Of a stretch of 64,000 nucleotides of DNA, positions 46,076-55,489 are shown in pieces. Made by a program: the position numbers and the translations under genes. The notes under the pieces were generated by a model. That model was not told where the DNA came from. It did no database searches and saw nothing but the letters and a program-made list of their open reading frames with translations. Source of the DNA: G963665595 sp963665595 (GTDB lineage Bacteria; Actinomycetota; Coriobacteriia; Coriobacteriales; CADBOM01); contig CAXXJK010000004.1 in the NCBI GenBank assembly GCA_963665595.2, positions 766,217 through 830,216 on the forward strand, written 5' to 3'. Positions within the stretch are counted from its first letter, which is position 1. Each line of letters opens with the position of its first letter.

Positions 46076-48472
46076 ATGGAGAAGGAATATCAAGATTGGC
46101 GTGACAATCCGACAATGCGCGAATGGCATCCAGATACATTGAATGCCCGCAGCAAGTTTACGATCAGTGACACCAACGATCTCAACAAACCTTGGCAGTT
46201 TGAAGAGGATGGTCTTACGGTTACCCGTACAAGCCCTTGGTCGCCACCGGGATGTCACCCTGTAGGATGTACTCTTAAACTCTACACCGATGACAATGGA
46301 AAACTTGTTAAGGTTGAAGGTGACGAAAACAACCCAGTTACACAGGGACGTCTTTGCGTACGATGCATTACCTTGAAAGATTACATCTATAATCCTAGCC
46401 GCATTCTGCACCCGATGAAACGCGACCCCAAAGATCGCGGTAAAGCTGACAAGTGGGAAGAGATAAGCTGGGATGAAGCGTTTGCGATCATCAAAGAGCG
46501 CTACGACGCAATCACCGCTGAGTATGGACGCGAATCTATCGTCTGTTTTGCAGGAACGGGCCGCGAGGGCGGCACCATGGCACCGTTTGGTAGCCGGATG
46601 CTTTGCACTCCTAACTTCTGCTATTCTCAGTCTGGCTATGCCTGCTATATACCTCGTATGGCAGCATCTTCTTATTTGCTCGGTGCTGCATATCCTGAGA
46701 TCGACTATGCCGGTGGCCTTGAAGGTCGTTATGATGACCCAGAATATGAAGTACCTGAGTGTATGGTCATATGGGGCAAAGAGCCGCTTCCCTCTAATCC
46801 TGATGGATTGTTTGGGCACGCGGTCATCGATCTTATGCGCCGCGGTACTCGTCTGATCGTAGTTGATCCGCGCAGTAACTGGCTTTCAACACGCGCTGAC
46901 TATCATCTGCAACTTCGTCCGGGAACAGATGCTGCTCTTGCCATGGCATGGGTCAACATCATTGCCGCTGAAGGACTCTACGACAAAGAATTTGTCGATT
47001 ACTGGTGCTACGGATTTGATGAATTGGTCGAAAGCGTTAAGGACATGACTCCTGCAAAGGCATCAGAGATCACGGGCGTGCCTGAAGATATCATCATCAA
47101 ATCTGCTCGTATGTATGCAGAGGCCACTCCCGCTTCTATTGCTTGGGGTCTTGCGCTTGATCAGAAGGCAAACGGCATGCAGGTTGGTCATTGTCTGATC
47201 GCTCTGATGGCGATTGCAGGCAATATTGATGTGCCGGGTGGTATGCGTATCGGCGACAAGACTATGGGTCTTAACGAAGCCGGATTTGGTTTTGAAGAAG
47301 GCTTAGGTAAAGAACTCATCGCTAAGATGATTGGTGCTAAGGAATATCCCGCTTACTGCGGACTCATTCTCAACTCTCATTGCGATCTTACGTTACGTGC
47401 GATGGAGACCGGTGAGCCGTATCCCATCAAGATGGGCTTCTATGCAGGCAACAATCTTCTTTCCTGTACTTCTGCAGAGCCCGAGCGCTGGATGAAGGCC
47501 ATCAACGGCTCGATGGAATTTGTCATCGCCTTTGATACGTTTATGACACCGTCTGCTCAGGGTACCTGCGATATCTTCTTGCCACTGGCAACCGCTGCCG
47601 AGCGCGAAGGTGTCGTGCAGACACATTATGGTTCTTCGCCAGTAACTATGGGCTTTATGAACAAAGCGCTTACTCAGGGCGAAGGTATGTCTGACATGGA
47701 GCTCTGTTATGAGTTGGGCAAAATTCTCAACCCGCATCTGTGGGAGCAGTATGACGAAGTGCGTGACTTCATAGAGCATTTGCGTCTGGGCAAGAAATAT
47801 GAGTATGAAGTGATTCGTAAGGAAGTTGTTCTTCAGCGCTATGTTGGTTATCGCAAGTATGAAGCAGGCTCCCTCCGTCGTGATGGCAAACCGGGCTTCA
47901 ATACCTCTACCGGACGTATCGAACTCTGGTCTTATGCGTTTCAAAAATTTGGCGAAGAACCCGTACCCTACTATGAAGAACCACAGTATAGCCCGGTTCA
48001 GACACCTGAATTACTCGACGAATATCCCTTCGTTCTCACTACTGGTGCACGCACCTATGCGTTCTTCCATTCTGAGAATCGTCAGATTCCCTACTGCCGT
48101 GAGCTTAACCCGGATCCTCTGGTTGAGATCAATCCCAAGTCGGCACGTGAAAAGGGCATCGCCAATGGCCAGTGGGTCAAAGTCTACAATCAGTTTGGTA
48201 GCTGCTTGATGAAGGCGAAAGTTTCCCCCATCGTAAAAGAGGGCGTTGTTCACGCACAGCATGGTTGGTGGTTCCCTGAGCAAGATGCAAATGCTCCGTA
48301 TCTGTACGGAACGTTCCGCTCAAATATCAACAACCTTGTTCCTAACTTCCACTTTGGAAAGCTCGGTTTTGGCGCACCGTTTAAGTGCCTGCTCTGCAAT
48401 GTCGTACCGGTTGATGAGGATTATGACACCGACATGAACCTGGTCTGGGAAAAATTCGGAAAGCTGGTGTGA
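46076..48472 (+). CDS. Molybdopterin oxidoreductase large subunit (1)
   Basis: This DMSO-reductase-family enzyme with bis-MGD cofactor has 798 residues. The N-terminus has no Tat signal, so it looks cytoplasmic. Four cysteines for a [4Fe-4S] cluster are Cys60 and Cys65 (PPGCHPVGC) and Cys94 and Cys97 (GRLCVRC), an atypical spacing. A candidate molybdenum ligand is Cys190 in SGYACYIPR, shared with the second enzyme. Molybdopterin-binding stretches include WGKEPLPSNPDG, VVDPRSNW and LRPGTDAALAMAW. The ATG at 46076 has AAAGGAG upstream; the frame is open further back. The ferredoxin subunit follows by one base. The substrate is unknown. Confidence 0.88.
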   Translation: MEKEYQDWRDNPTMREWHPDTLNARSKFTISDTNDLNKPWQFEEDGLTVTRTSPWSPPGCHPVGCTLKLYTDDNGKLVKVEGDENNPVTQGRLCVRCITLKDYIYNPSRILHPMKRDPKDRGKADKWEEISWDEAFAIIKERYDAITAEYGRESIVCFAGTGREGGTMAPFGSRMLCTPNFCYSQSGYACYIPRMAASSYLLGAAYPEIDYAGGLEGRYDDPEYEVPECMVIWGKEPLPSNPDGLFGHAVIDLMRRGTRLIVVDPRSNWLSTRADYHLQLRPGTDAALAMAWVNIIAAEGLYDKEFVDYWCYGFDELVESVKDMTPAKASEITGVPEDIIIKSARMYAEATPASIAWGLALDQKANGMQVGHCLIALMAIAGNIDVPGGMRIGDKTMGLNEAGFGFEEGLGKELIAKMIGAKEYPAYCGLILNSHCDLTLRAMETGEPYPIKMGFYAGNNLLSCTSAEPERWMKAINGSMEFVIAFDTFMTPSAQGTCDIFLPLATAAEREGVVQTHYGSSPVTMGFMNKALTQGEGMSDMELCYELGKILNPHLWEQYDEVRDFIEHLRLGKKYEYEVIRKEVVLQRYVGYRKYEAGSLRRDGKPGFNTSTGRIELWSYAFQKFGEEPVPYYEEPQYSPVQTPELLDEYPFVLTTGARTYAFFHSENRQIPYCRELNPDPLVEINPKSAREKGIANGQWVKVYNQFGSCLMKAKVSPIVKEGVVHAQHGWWFPEQDANAPYLYGTFRSNINNLVPNFHFGKLGFGAPFKCLLCNVVPVDEDYDTDMNLVWEKFGKLV

Positions 48473-48473
48473 A

Positions 48474-48971
48474 ATGACGACATATGGTCTTTTGATTGAC
48501 TATGAATACTGCTCAGGGTGTCAGTCCTGTGAGGTTTCCTGTAAAGAGGAGCACGGCTACCCTGTCAACCAGTGGGGCATCCGAGTAATGGATGAAGGCC
48601 CTTGGAAGATCGATGAGCAGCACATGAACTGGAACAAAATTCCTGTACCGACCGATCTGTGCGATCTCTGCGCGGACCGTACTTCAAAGGGACGTGAGCC
48701 CATCTGCGTGCATCACTGTCTTGCAGATGTCATGAAATATGGTCCGGTTGAAGAACTCGCAAAACTTATGTGCGACAAGCCAAAGCAGGTTTTGTTTGTT
48801 CCTCAATTCAAGCCGTACGAGGCACGCGGCGAGTTTACGTCGGCAAGAAGAAGTGACGCTAACCGTCGTCATGCTGCAGCCATAGAGGTTGAGGCATACG
48901 GACAGGTTCAGTTTGCAACACACCGTGACGATTCAGATGTGCGTGATGTTGAGGAATTGAACAAAGATTAG
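48474..48971 (+). CDS. Ferredoxin-type electron-transfer subunit (1)
   Basis: This 165-residue protein is the predicted partner of the large subunit upstream. It has two [4Fe-4S] sites: Cys13, Cys16, Cys19, Cys23 (YCSGCQSCEVSC) and Cys63, Cys66, Cys78, Cys82 (LCDLCADR, then ICVHHC). The same eight cysteines occur at the same numbers in the second small subunit (55490). This one has a longer C-terminal tail, about residues 110-165. No membrane anchor subunit is nearby. Confidence 0.88.
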   Translation: MTTYGLLIDYEYCSGCQSCEVSCKEEHGYPVNQWGIRVMDEGPWKIDEQHMNWNKIPVPTDLCDLCADRTSKGREPICVHHCLADVMKYGPVEELAKLMCDKPKQVLFVPQFKPYEARGEFTSARRSDANRRHAAAIEVEAYGQVQFATHRDDSDVRDVEELNKD

Positions 48972-49028
48972 TACATATCAAAACGATTCAGAGAACGATC
49001 TGTTCGGTAGGGTAAGGAGCAAAATCAT

Positions 49029-49463
49029 ATGAGTACACGTGATCGAGTAGGAAGAACGGCTCTGGTCCATTATCTCGGTGGTGTCACCGGCGAAGAGCCT
49101 TTCGATGATCATAGAGATGGAGACCCACAAGAGATCGTTCTCGGAATTGGTGAAATTCCCAAGGGAATGGACGATGCGTTGATCGATATGGAAATTGGAG
49201 AAGAACGCACCGTAGTGATCCCCTGTGATCTGGGATTTGGCCAGCATGACCCTGAAGGTATTCAGACCTATAGCCGTACGTTTATCAAAAACGGTGAGCG
49301 TCTTGAACAAGGAGATACATTTGCTTGGACCAATCCTGCCAGTGGACTTCAGATTCCCGTGGAAGTTATCAAGGCGGATGAGCAATTGGTGACGATAGAT
49401 TTCAATCATCCGCTTGCAGGTAAGGAGTTGACCTATTGGTTGAAACTCGTCGACGTAAAGTAG
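49029..49463 (+). CDS. FKBP-type peptidyl-prolyl isomerase (SlyD-like)
   Basis: This 144-residue protein has the FKBP pattern: VGRTALVHYLGGV at the N-terminus, GIGEIPKGMDDALIDMEIGEERTVVIP in the middle, and VDFNHPLAGKELTY-type C-terminal strand (IDFNHPLAGKELTYWLKL). SlyD-class proteins are chaperones and often bind nickel, but the His-rich tail is absent here. It follows the ferredoxin subunit by 57 bp. A folding role for the molybdoenzyme is inference. Confidence 0.87.
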   Translation: MSTRDRVGRTALVHYLGGVTGEEPFDDHRDGDPQEIVLGIGEIPKGMDDALIDMEIGEERTVVIPCDLGFGQHDPEGIQTYSRTFIKNGERLEQGDTFAWTNPASGLQIPVEVIKADEQLVTIDFNHPLAGKELTYWLKLVDVK

Positions 49464-49475
49464 GCGAGTTCATCC

Positions 49476-49670
49476 ATGTGTTTCTTCTGTACCGGGTGCG
49501 GAGCATGCGAACGAGCGAGTTTTGAAGCACAGGGTTTTGGCGAGGGAACAAAGATCCACTGTCTTTCATGTGGATTGGCACTTGAGCCTGGTATGGATGT
49601 TTGTCCTTCGTGCGGACGGCCCGCTCCGGCTTTGCCCGGTACGAGCGTGAACACGAGGGAAGAGAGCTGA
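49476..49670 (+). CDS. Small eight-cysteine protein
   Basis: I do not recognise a family. The 64-residue protein begins MCFFCTGCGAC, giving Cys2, Cys5, Cys8 and Cys11 in a CxxCxxCxxC row. A zinc-ribbon-like pair of CxxC follows: Cys29/Cys32 and Cys43/Cys46 (CLSCG and CPSCGRP). It lies 12 bp after the FKBP stop with a weak GGCGAG ribosome-binding site. It is probably a metal-binding accessory protein of this island. Confidence 0.65.
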   Translation: MCFFCTGCGACERASFEAQGFGEGTKIHCLSCGLALEPGMDVCPSCGRPAPALPGTSVNTREES

Positions 49671-49760
49671 GTGCAGCCTCTCATGAGCAGGAACGCATAA
49701 GAGTTTTCTCTCCTCAAAAGGGAGCAGCACGTATGCGAGCACTGCCCCTATGGTCTTTTT

Positions 49761-49784
49761 CGGCTTCCGGGTCACCGGAAGCCG
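49761..49784. other. Perfect hairpin between the two small cysteine-rich genes
   Basis: CGGCTTCCGG and CCGGAAGCCG form a perfect 10-bp stem around a GTCA loop. No U-run follows on either strand, so a terminator is not supported. It may control RNA processing or translation of the following gene. Confidence 0.5.
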
Positions 49785-49821
49785 GTGGACTTTGACAGAA
49801 TCAAATGATGAAAGGTGTGCT

Positions 49822-50100
49822 ATGTGTTTTAGACCAGCAGGTGTCGATCAGTCTATAGATTGTCCGCAATGTGGAAAGCAGATCAACGCAGTATTAGGGG
49901 TATTCCCTGCGGAGTGCCCGTTCTGTGGGCTTGATACCGAGAAAGCCCAAGCAATGCTCGCCGAGCAAGGTGGTGCTCCCAGTGCTCCCCAGGCACCCGG
50001 TATGCCCAGCGCTCCCAAAGCGCCCGGTATGCCCAATGCCCCAAAGGCACCCGGTATGCCTAACGCTCCGAAAGTTCCGGGCGGCGCGACCGAAGACTGA
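49822..50100 (+). CDS. Small zinc-ribbon protein with an APGMP repeat tail
   Basis: I do not recognise a family. The 92-residue protein has Cys2 and two CxxC pairs (CPQC at 14-17, CPFC at 32-35) forming a predicted zinc ribbon. The C-terminal half is a low-complexity repeat, three copies of APGMP(S/N)APK (residues about 58-85). The ATG at 49822 has AAAGGTG upstream. It shares the N-terminal MCF lead with the eight-cysteine protein, which suggests a related origin. Confidence 0.7.
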   Translation: MCFRPAGVDQSIDCPQCGKQINAVLGVFPAECPFCGLDTEKAQAMLAEQGGAPSAPQAPGMPSAPKAPGMPNAPKAPGMPNAPKVPGGATED

Positions 50101-50294
50101 TTACGGCCACCTTTCGCATAGAGGATTGTCTGAGACAGCTTTGAGTAGAAAGGAGATGACGCCAGCTTTATATGCGGCATGTTTGGGTTCAGCATATGTG
50201 TTTCGTTGAGTGATATATCTTGTCAGGGGATTGCGATGGGATATATCGAAAGCTCCACACGGCATATGGTCGAGAAAACAAGAAAGGGTAGGAA

Positions 50295-51599
50295 ATGTCC
50301 GAAACAATAGCAAAGAAAAAAATGCATTATGCATGGCTGATTTTGATCGGTTGCTGCTTTGTCAACGCGGGTTCCATGGCAGCCTCCATCAGCATCGTCG
50401 GTGTCTATCTGCTCCCGGTATCTAAATCCATCGGAGTAGGCCCCGGCGACTGGATGCTGTGGATGACGGTATGCTCCATCGTTTCCTGTATCGCCACTTC
50501 ATTCTGGGGACAGGCGATTCAGTCGAAGAACATCAATATCGTCACGACGCTTTCTGCCGTACTTTTGGCGTTGGCGGTTTTCATGTTCTCATTTGGTAAT
50601 AATGTTCAGTGGTTCTGGATCTGGGGTGGCGTTCTCGGTTTAGCTATGCCCTGTATCGCAACACTGACAGTTCCCACACTTATTGGTAACTGGTTTGGCC
50701 CGAAGCAGCGTGGCAAGATGCTCGGTATCGCCGCTGCGTTCACGGGCGTAGGAACGTTTTGCTGGGCTCCTCTGTTCACCATCATTCTTCAGAATTTTGG
50801 TTGGAGCACGGCCTACATGATCAATGCTTGTCTTATCGCCGTATTCCTTCTTCCTTGGACGATCTTTGTATTCAAGTTCAAGCCAGAGGACAAAGGTCTT
50901 CAGCCTTACGGTTACGACGCTGATCTCGCTGCTAAAGAAGCAGATATGATGCAGCAGGGTACCTCTCGTTCCTTCGCTCTCAAGACTGCTCCGTTCTGGA
51001 TCATGATCATCGTTATCATGTTTACCTCGATCGGCATGGGATTCAACAGCAACCAAGTCGCCATTGCTACTGAGTCACTTACAGGGTTAATGGAATCACC
51101 TTCCATTGCACTCCTTGGTGCAAGTATGATTTCTGTAGCTGCAGTTGGTAATATTTGCGGCAAGATCGTATTTGGTTTCATGCAGGGCAAGGCAGGTCTT
51201 AAGACCACATTTATCATATTCATCCTGATGTTCCTCATCGGTGTGGGCCTCTGGGTATTTGTTCCTGCATCGACAGCTCTGCTCATCGGCGCATTCCTGT
51301 TCGGTACGCACAATGCTCTTGTCTCCGTTGGTTACCCCTTGGTTGTCAGATCTCTCTACGGCAACCGGGACTACTCCAAGATATTCTCTAACCTCATGAC
51401 TGTTAATGGTCTGATGGGTGGTATCAGCGGAACGATCATCAGTTTCGTCTACCAGTTCACCGGTTCTTACCATGCGGCTCTTATGGCTGCCATGGGTATG
51501 TTTGTCGTCATCGGCATATTGATCGTCGTTGTCTGTACATTCATAGGAAAGATCCCTTGGGATAATAAGCTCGAAGCTCAAGCGGCTGAGGCTAAGTAG
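50295..51599 (+). CDS. MFS transporter, OFA-like (2)
   Basis: This 434-residue, 12-helix transporter is of the same branch as the protein at 29573 (both have a DKGLQPYG/DMGLKPYG-type central loop and GTHNALVSVGYPLVVRSLYG or similar in helix 10). The start follows AAGGGTAGG. It is the first of two transporters within the molybdoenzyme island, closed by a strong hairpin at 51613-51645. A role in substrate entry or product export for one of the oxidoreductases is likely but not proven. Confidence 0.85.
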   Translation: MSETIAKKKMHYAWLILIGCCFVNAGSMAASISIVGVYLLPVSKSIGVGPGDWMLWMTVCSIVSCIATSFWGQAIQSKNINIVTTLSAVLLALAVFMFSFGNNVQWFWIWGGVLGLAMPCIATLTVPTLIGNWFGPKQRGKMLGIAAAFTGVGTFCWAPLFTIILQNFGWSTAYMINACLIAVFLLPWTIFVFKFKPEDKGLQPYGYDADLAAKEADMMQQGTSRSFALKTAPFWIMIIVIMFTSIGMGFNSNQVAIATESLTGLMESPSIALLGASMISVAAVGNICGKIVFGFMQGKAGLKTTFIIFILMFLIGVGLWVFVPASTALLIGAFLFGTHNALVSVGYPLVVRSLYGNRDYSKIFSNLMTVNGLMGGISGTIISFVYQFTGSYHAALMAAMGMFVVIGILIVVVCTFIGKIPWDNKLEAQAAEAK

Positions 51600-51612
51600 T
51601 ACTGATGTATCG

Positions 51613-51645
51613 GGCCGTCGGCGGTTACAGCCGTCGGCGGCCTTT
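51613..51645 (+). terminator. Rho-independent terminator after the MFS gene
   Basis: A 12-bp stem with two G-U pairs (51613-51624 with 51631-51642), a six-base loop and a short U-run. The two arms are themselves close to direct copies of each other (GCCGTCGGCGG twice). Confidence 0.8.
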
Positions 51646-51751
51646 ATCGTTTAAGAGCGAGAGCACATCGTCTGATTGCAAACGATGCCGTACCGGCACC
51701 GTAGTAGACGACACTCATTGTTTCGAGAAAAATACGAACAAAGAGGCGACA

Positions 51752-53020
51752 ATGGAACAAGGCGCAGCAGTCACATTACAACAGGAAAGCGTAGTTTCTA
51801 AGAGTAAAACCCCTGCTTATGGTTGGGTTGTCGTAGTAGTAGTTTGGCTTTCTGGCGTATGCATGCCTTTGAATATGCTTAAGGTATCCATACTGTCACC
51901 CGTCATAATGGCGGCGTTCAACATAGGAGCCGATGCCATCAGTTGGGTTATGGCGTTGTTTTACATCGTTGGTGTCATACTGGCTATTCCGGGTGCCCTC
52001 GTGGTAAAGAGGCTCGGATGCAAAATGACACTCATCATATCGTTGGTCTGTGGTATTCTCGGTGGCATTCTGGGCTACTTTGCTCAGGATCTGGGTCTGT
52101 TCATGGCAAGCCGCGTTATTGAGGGTATCGGATTTGGCATGATCGGAACAGCGGCTGTTCCGGCAATTTCGGCGTGGTTTCCACCGTCGAGGCGAGGCGT
52201 TCCTCTGGGCATCTGGGCAATTTACGTGACCGTTGCCTTTCTAGTGGGACCGCCGCTTTTTTCAGGCATCTACGCCAGTACCGGTAACTATCATCTGGTC
52301 TGGTTGGTTTGTCTGATAATAAACGTCGTGGTTCTTATTGCACTGGTTGTGTTCTACAGAAACCCTACGTTTACCTTTGATGAAAACGAGCAGATCGTAT
52401 ATACCGATGCATCTTCTCCGGAAGTATCTAAGCCGATGCGACTGGGTAGAGTTTTGAGAAATCCTGCGGTGTGGGTTATCGGTCTTATCTTCTTTTGCGA
52501 AGAAGTGCCTTTTCTGGGTATGTCAAATTTTCTGACTACCTATGCGGTCACTGAGACGCAGATTCCGCTTACCACCATGTCTATCATCATTTCGATCATG
52601 GCGATCGTCGGATGTTTTGTTAACCCGCTCAGCGGAAAGATATCTGACAAGATCAAGTCGAATAAGAAGTTGATGGTGGTCAGTTGTATCGGTGGCACTA
52701 TCTATGCTTGGCTGGTTTTTCAAACCACGACCGCGATAGGTTTCGTGCCGGTAGTGCTTTGTAACGCGTTAGCAGGGGGCATCATTCCCACCATGATTTG
52801 GTCGGCTGCCCCTAAAGTCATTAAAAACCCTGAGGATCTTCCTGCAGCAGCAGCGGTAATCCTGTTCTTTCAGCAGTTTGCTGCCTTTCTTGGCTCGCGA
52901 GTTCTGGGTGCAGTCGTTGGAAGTTTTGGAAGTTTCGCAGTTGCTGGTCAGTTTTTCATGGCTCCCATCTTTGCGCTTGGTCTGGTCATCCTGATTATCG
53001 GATGGAAGATTTTGCCTTAA
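51752..53020 (+). CDS. MFS transporter (3)
   Basis: This 422-residue, 12-helix facilitator is distinct from the OFA-like ones. Helix 1 follows TPAYGWVVVVVVWLSGVC, and helix 4 holds GFGMIGTAAVPAISAWFPPSRRGVPLGIW. The ATG at 51752 is chosen for GAGG upstream and because the translated frame before it is not protein-like. It lies between the terminator and the second molybdoenzyme, with 181 bp to it. Confidence 0.82.
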   Translation: MEQGAAVTLQQESVVSKSKTPAYGWVVVVVVWLSGVCMPLNMLKVSILSPVIMAAFNIGADAISWVMALFYIVGVILAIPGALVVKRLGCKMTLIISLVCGILGGILGYFAQDLGLFMASRVIEGIGFGMIGTAAVPAISAWFPPSRRGVPLGIWAIYVTVAFLVGPPLFSGIYASTGNYHLVWLVCLIINVVVLIALVVFYRNPTFTFDENEQIVYTDASSPEVSKPMRLGRVLRNPAVWVIGLIFFCEEVPFLGMSNFLTTYAVTETQIPLTTMSIIISIMAIVGCFVNPLSGKISDKIKSNKKLMVVSCIGGTIYAWLVFQTTTAIGFVPVVLCNALAGGIIPTMIWSAAPKVIKNPEDLPAAAAVILFFQQFAAFLGSRVLGAVVGSFGSFAVAGQFFMAPIFALGLVILIIGWKILP

Positions 53021-53103
53021 GGTAGCGGGCTTGTTGTTATGTGGTTTCACGCTTTGATGCGGAGCGTGAGAACGCACGAGGCGAAGAAGGCGAGGGAGGC
53101 TTG

Positions 53104-53137
53104 CACGTAGATGTGATCCAAAGATTAATTCTACGTG
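53104..53137. promoter_or_regulatory. Inverted repeat before the second molybdoenzyme
   Basis: CACGTAGA (53104-53111) and TCTACGTG (53130-53137) are perfect inverted halves separated by 18 bp, about 65 bp before the GTG at 53202. It is a candidate operator for a dimeric regulator such as a LuxR-type protein. The regulator is not identified. Confidence 0.4.
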
Positions 53138-53201
53138 TGGTCTGTCTGCGCATCATCGATAGGTTGTATCATCATTGAGTTTTAAGAAGGAGGAAATAAT
53201 C

Positions 53202-55472
53202 GTGACTGAAGAAAAAAGCTGGATCTCAGATCTAGGCGACGGCACTCATCAAGTGCGTACCTGCATATGGTCACCACCGGGAGATCATCCGGTTGGCTGT
53301 GGTGTCATCGTTACCGTAAAGGACAACAAGGTCATAAAGGTTGAGGGCGACCCCAGCCATCCCATTTCGCAAGGACGTTTGTGCCCAAGATGTATCGCGA
53401 TGGACGAGGCACAGTATCATCCTGACAGAATCAAGCACCCTATGGTTCGTGATCGCGCTGATCGTGGTAAAAACAAATGGAGAGAGATTTCCTGGAGCGA
53501 GGCGCTCGATCTCATCGAGTCTAAGACCCGCGAGTTCTGGGAAAATCCCGGACCAGAGAGCATCATCACCTTTACCGGCACCGGACGTGAGATCACGATG
53601 TATTCCGCTGCCTACTGCCACGCTATATTCAATTCACCCAACTACTGCATGACGCTGAGTGGCGGATCTTGCTATGGTCCTCGTTGCACCATCGCCAATT
53701 TTCAGTTGGGCGCAGGGTATCCTGAACTTGACTATGCTCAGTATTTCCCGGATCGCTATGATGACCCGCGCTGGGAGTGCCCTAAGTACATCCTCGTCTG
53801 GGGTAAGAGCCCCCTGCAGTCTAATCCTGATGGATTCTTCGGACATGCGCTGGTCGACCTGATGAAACTTGGCTCGCAGCTCATCGTTGTTGACCCCCGT
53901 GTCACTTGGATAGCCGCTCATGCAGCGTATCATCTTCAGCTTCGCCCTGGTACAGATACGGCGCTGGCTTTGGCCATGTGTAACGTCATCATCAGCGAAG
54001 ACATCTACGATCACGAGTTCGTGGAGAAGTGGTGCTACGGATTCAAGGAATTTGCCGAGTGTGCCGCTGAGTGGACACCTGAACGGGCTGGTGAGGTCTG
54101 CTGGATCGACCCAGAGACGATACGTGGCGCCGCGCGCGCCTTTGCGCTCAATAGCCCCTCTTCTGCATTATGGGGATTGTCCATCGACACTATGACCAAT
54201 GGCGTGCAGGCGGGACATACGTTCTTGGCTATCTGCGCATTATGCGGCTATATGGATATCCCTGGTGGTATCACCCTTGCGCGTCCGGCGAGCTTTACCG
54301 GAAAATGGCGCTATGAGACGGTCAATTCGGTTGCCCCTGAAATCAGAGCCAAGAGAATGGTTGACCTTGAAGGTCGCTATAAGTGCTGGGATGCTGCAGG
54401 CCCTGGCCCACTGCCTGACGTAACTCTAGACTGGCTTGAGATGGAAAATGCTCCCACTGAATTCAAGATGAGCTACTGGTTTGGAACAAACCCGCTCTCC
54501 TGCATGGCGGCATCTCCTAAGCGTTGGGAGAAAGCTATCAACAAGCTGGAATTCAATGTTTCTCAAGATGTGTTCATGAACCCCTCCATCATGGCGCTCT
54601 GTGACCTCGTGTTGCCGCTTTCCATGTCTATTGAGCATGATGGTATTGTTATGCCACACTTTGGCCGCAACACGCATTTTCTTGGTGCGATGAACAAAGC
54701 TATCGAGCCAGAAGACAGCATGAGCGATGTTGAAATCATGCTTGAGCTGGGGCATCGTCTGCGTCCTGAACTCTGGCCTTGGAAGACACCGACAGAGTTT
54801 TACACCGATCAACTCCACACCGCTTATGATTGGGGATTTGACGAACTCCAGGATATGGTTGTGTTCCAACAACCATTTGAGTATCACAAGTATGAGACGG
54901 GTAAATTGCGCGGCGACGGTAAGCCGGGCTTTGATACTCCGACGGGATTGATTGAGCTCAAGTCGAGCATTTATCCCACTTTCGGTGAAAAGGCGCTTCC
55001 CTACTTCGAAGAGCCGGAGTATAGCCCCTATAGCGAGAAAATATCTGAGGAGATCAGGGACGAATATCCCCTCGTTCTTACCTCCGGTGGTCGTCACATA
55101 GCGATGTTTCATTCGGAACACCGCCAGATACCTTCAATGCGTGCGCTGAATCCTTGGCCGTTGGTAAGCATACATCCTGACACTGCTGCAGAGTATGGTA
55201 TTAAAGACGGCGACTGGGTCGCTATCGAAAATCCCATAGGCCGCTGTGTCCAGCAGGCATATGTACGGCCGACCATCGGCCCGCGTGTCGTTCACTGTCA
55301 GCATGCGTGGTGGTTCCCTGAGCAAGATGGTGAAGCACCTAATCTGTATGGTACGTATAAGTCTAACGTGAACAACCTTGTTCCTCATGAGAGTGTTGGT
55401 ATCACAGGCTACGGAGCTCCCTATAAGAACGTCATTTGCAAGATATACAAGGTCGACAGCTTGGAAAGCTGA
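53202..55472 (+). CDS. Molybdopterin oxidoreductase large subunit (2)
   Basis: This paralogue of the 46076 enzyme has 756 residues and no Tat signal. The order of blocks is the same (WSPPGDHPVGC, GRLCPRC, TGTGRE, SGGSCYGPR, WGKSPLQSNPDG, LRPGTDTALALA). The cluster cysteines differ: Cys33, Cys61 and Cys64 are kept, but the first ligand position is Asp28 instead of Cys, while an extra Cys21 lies just before. The molybdenum ligand candidate is Cys157. The GTG at 53202 follows AAGGAGG by eight bases. The substrate is unknown and may differ from that of enzyme 1. Confidence 0.88.
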   Translation: MTEEKSWISDLGDGTHQVRTCIWSPPGDHPVGCGVIVTVKDNKVIKVEGDPSHPISQGRLCPRCIAMDEAQYHPDRIKHPMVRDRADRGKNKWREISWSEALDLIESKTREFWENPGPESIITFTGTGREITMYSAAYCHAIFNSPNYCMTLSGGSCYGPRCTIANFQLGAGYPELDYAQYFPDRYDDPRWECPKYILVWGKSPLQSNPDGFFGHALVDLMKLGSQLIVVDPRVTWIAAHAAYHLQLRPGTDTALALAMCNVIISEDIYDHEFVEKWCYGFKEFAECAAEWTPERAGEVCWIDPETIRGAARAFALNSPSSALWGLSIDTMTNGVQAGHTFLAICALCGYMDIPGGITLARPASFTGKWRYETVNSVAPEIRAKRMVDLEGRYKCWDAAGPGPLPDVTLDWLEMENAPTEFKMSYWFGTNPLSCMAASPKRWEKAINKLEFNVSQDVFMNPSIMALCDLVLPLSMSIEHDGIVMPHFGRNTHFLGAMNKAIEPEDSMSDVEIMLELGHRLRPELWPWKTPTEFYTDQLHTAYDWGFDELQDMVVFQQPFEYHKYETGKLRGDGKPGFDTPTGLIELKSSIYPTFGEKALPYFEEPEYSPYSEKISEEIRDEYPLVLTSGGRHIAMFHSEHRQIPSMRALNPWPLVSIHPDTAAEYGIKDGDWVAIENPIGRCVQQAYVRPTIGPRVVHCQHAWWFPEQDGEAPNLYGTYKSNVNNLVPHESVGITGYGAPYKNVICKIYKVDSLES

Positions 55473-55489
55473 GAGGAGGGGTGTTGAAG

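Noticed and set aside
44580..46819. Long open frames antisense to or overlapping ribU, the FMN riboswitch and the molybdoenzyme start
   Set aside because: They lie on top of well-supported genes or RNA elements, and their translations show no family motif.
49761..49784. Rho-independent terminator
   Set aside because: Although the stem is perfect, there is no U-run after it on either strand.
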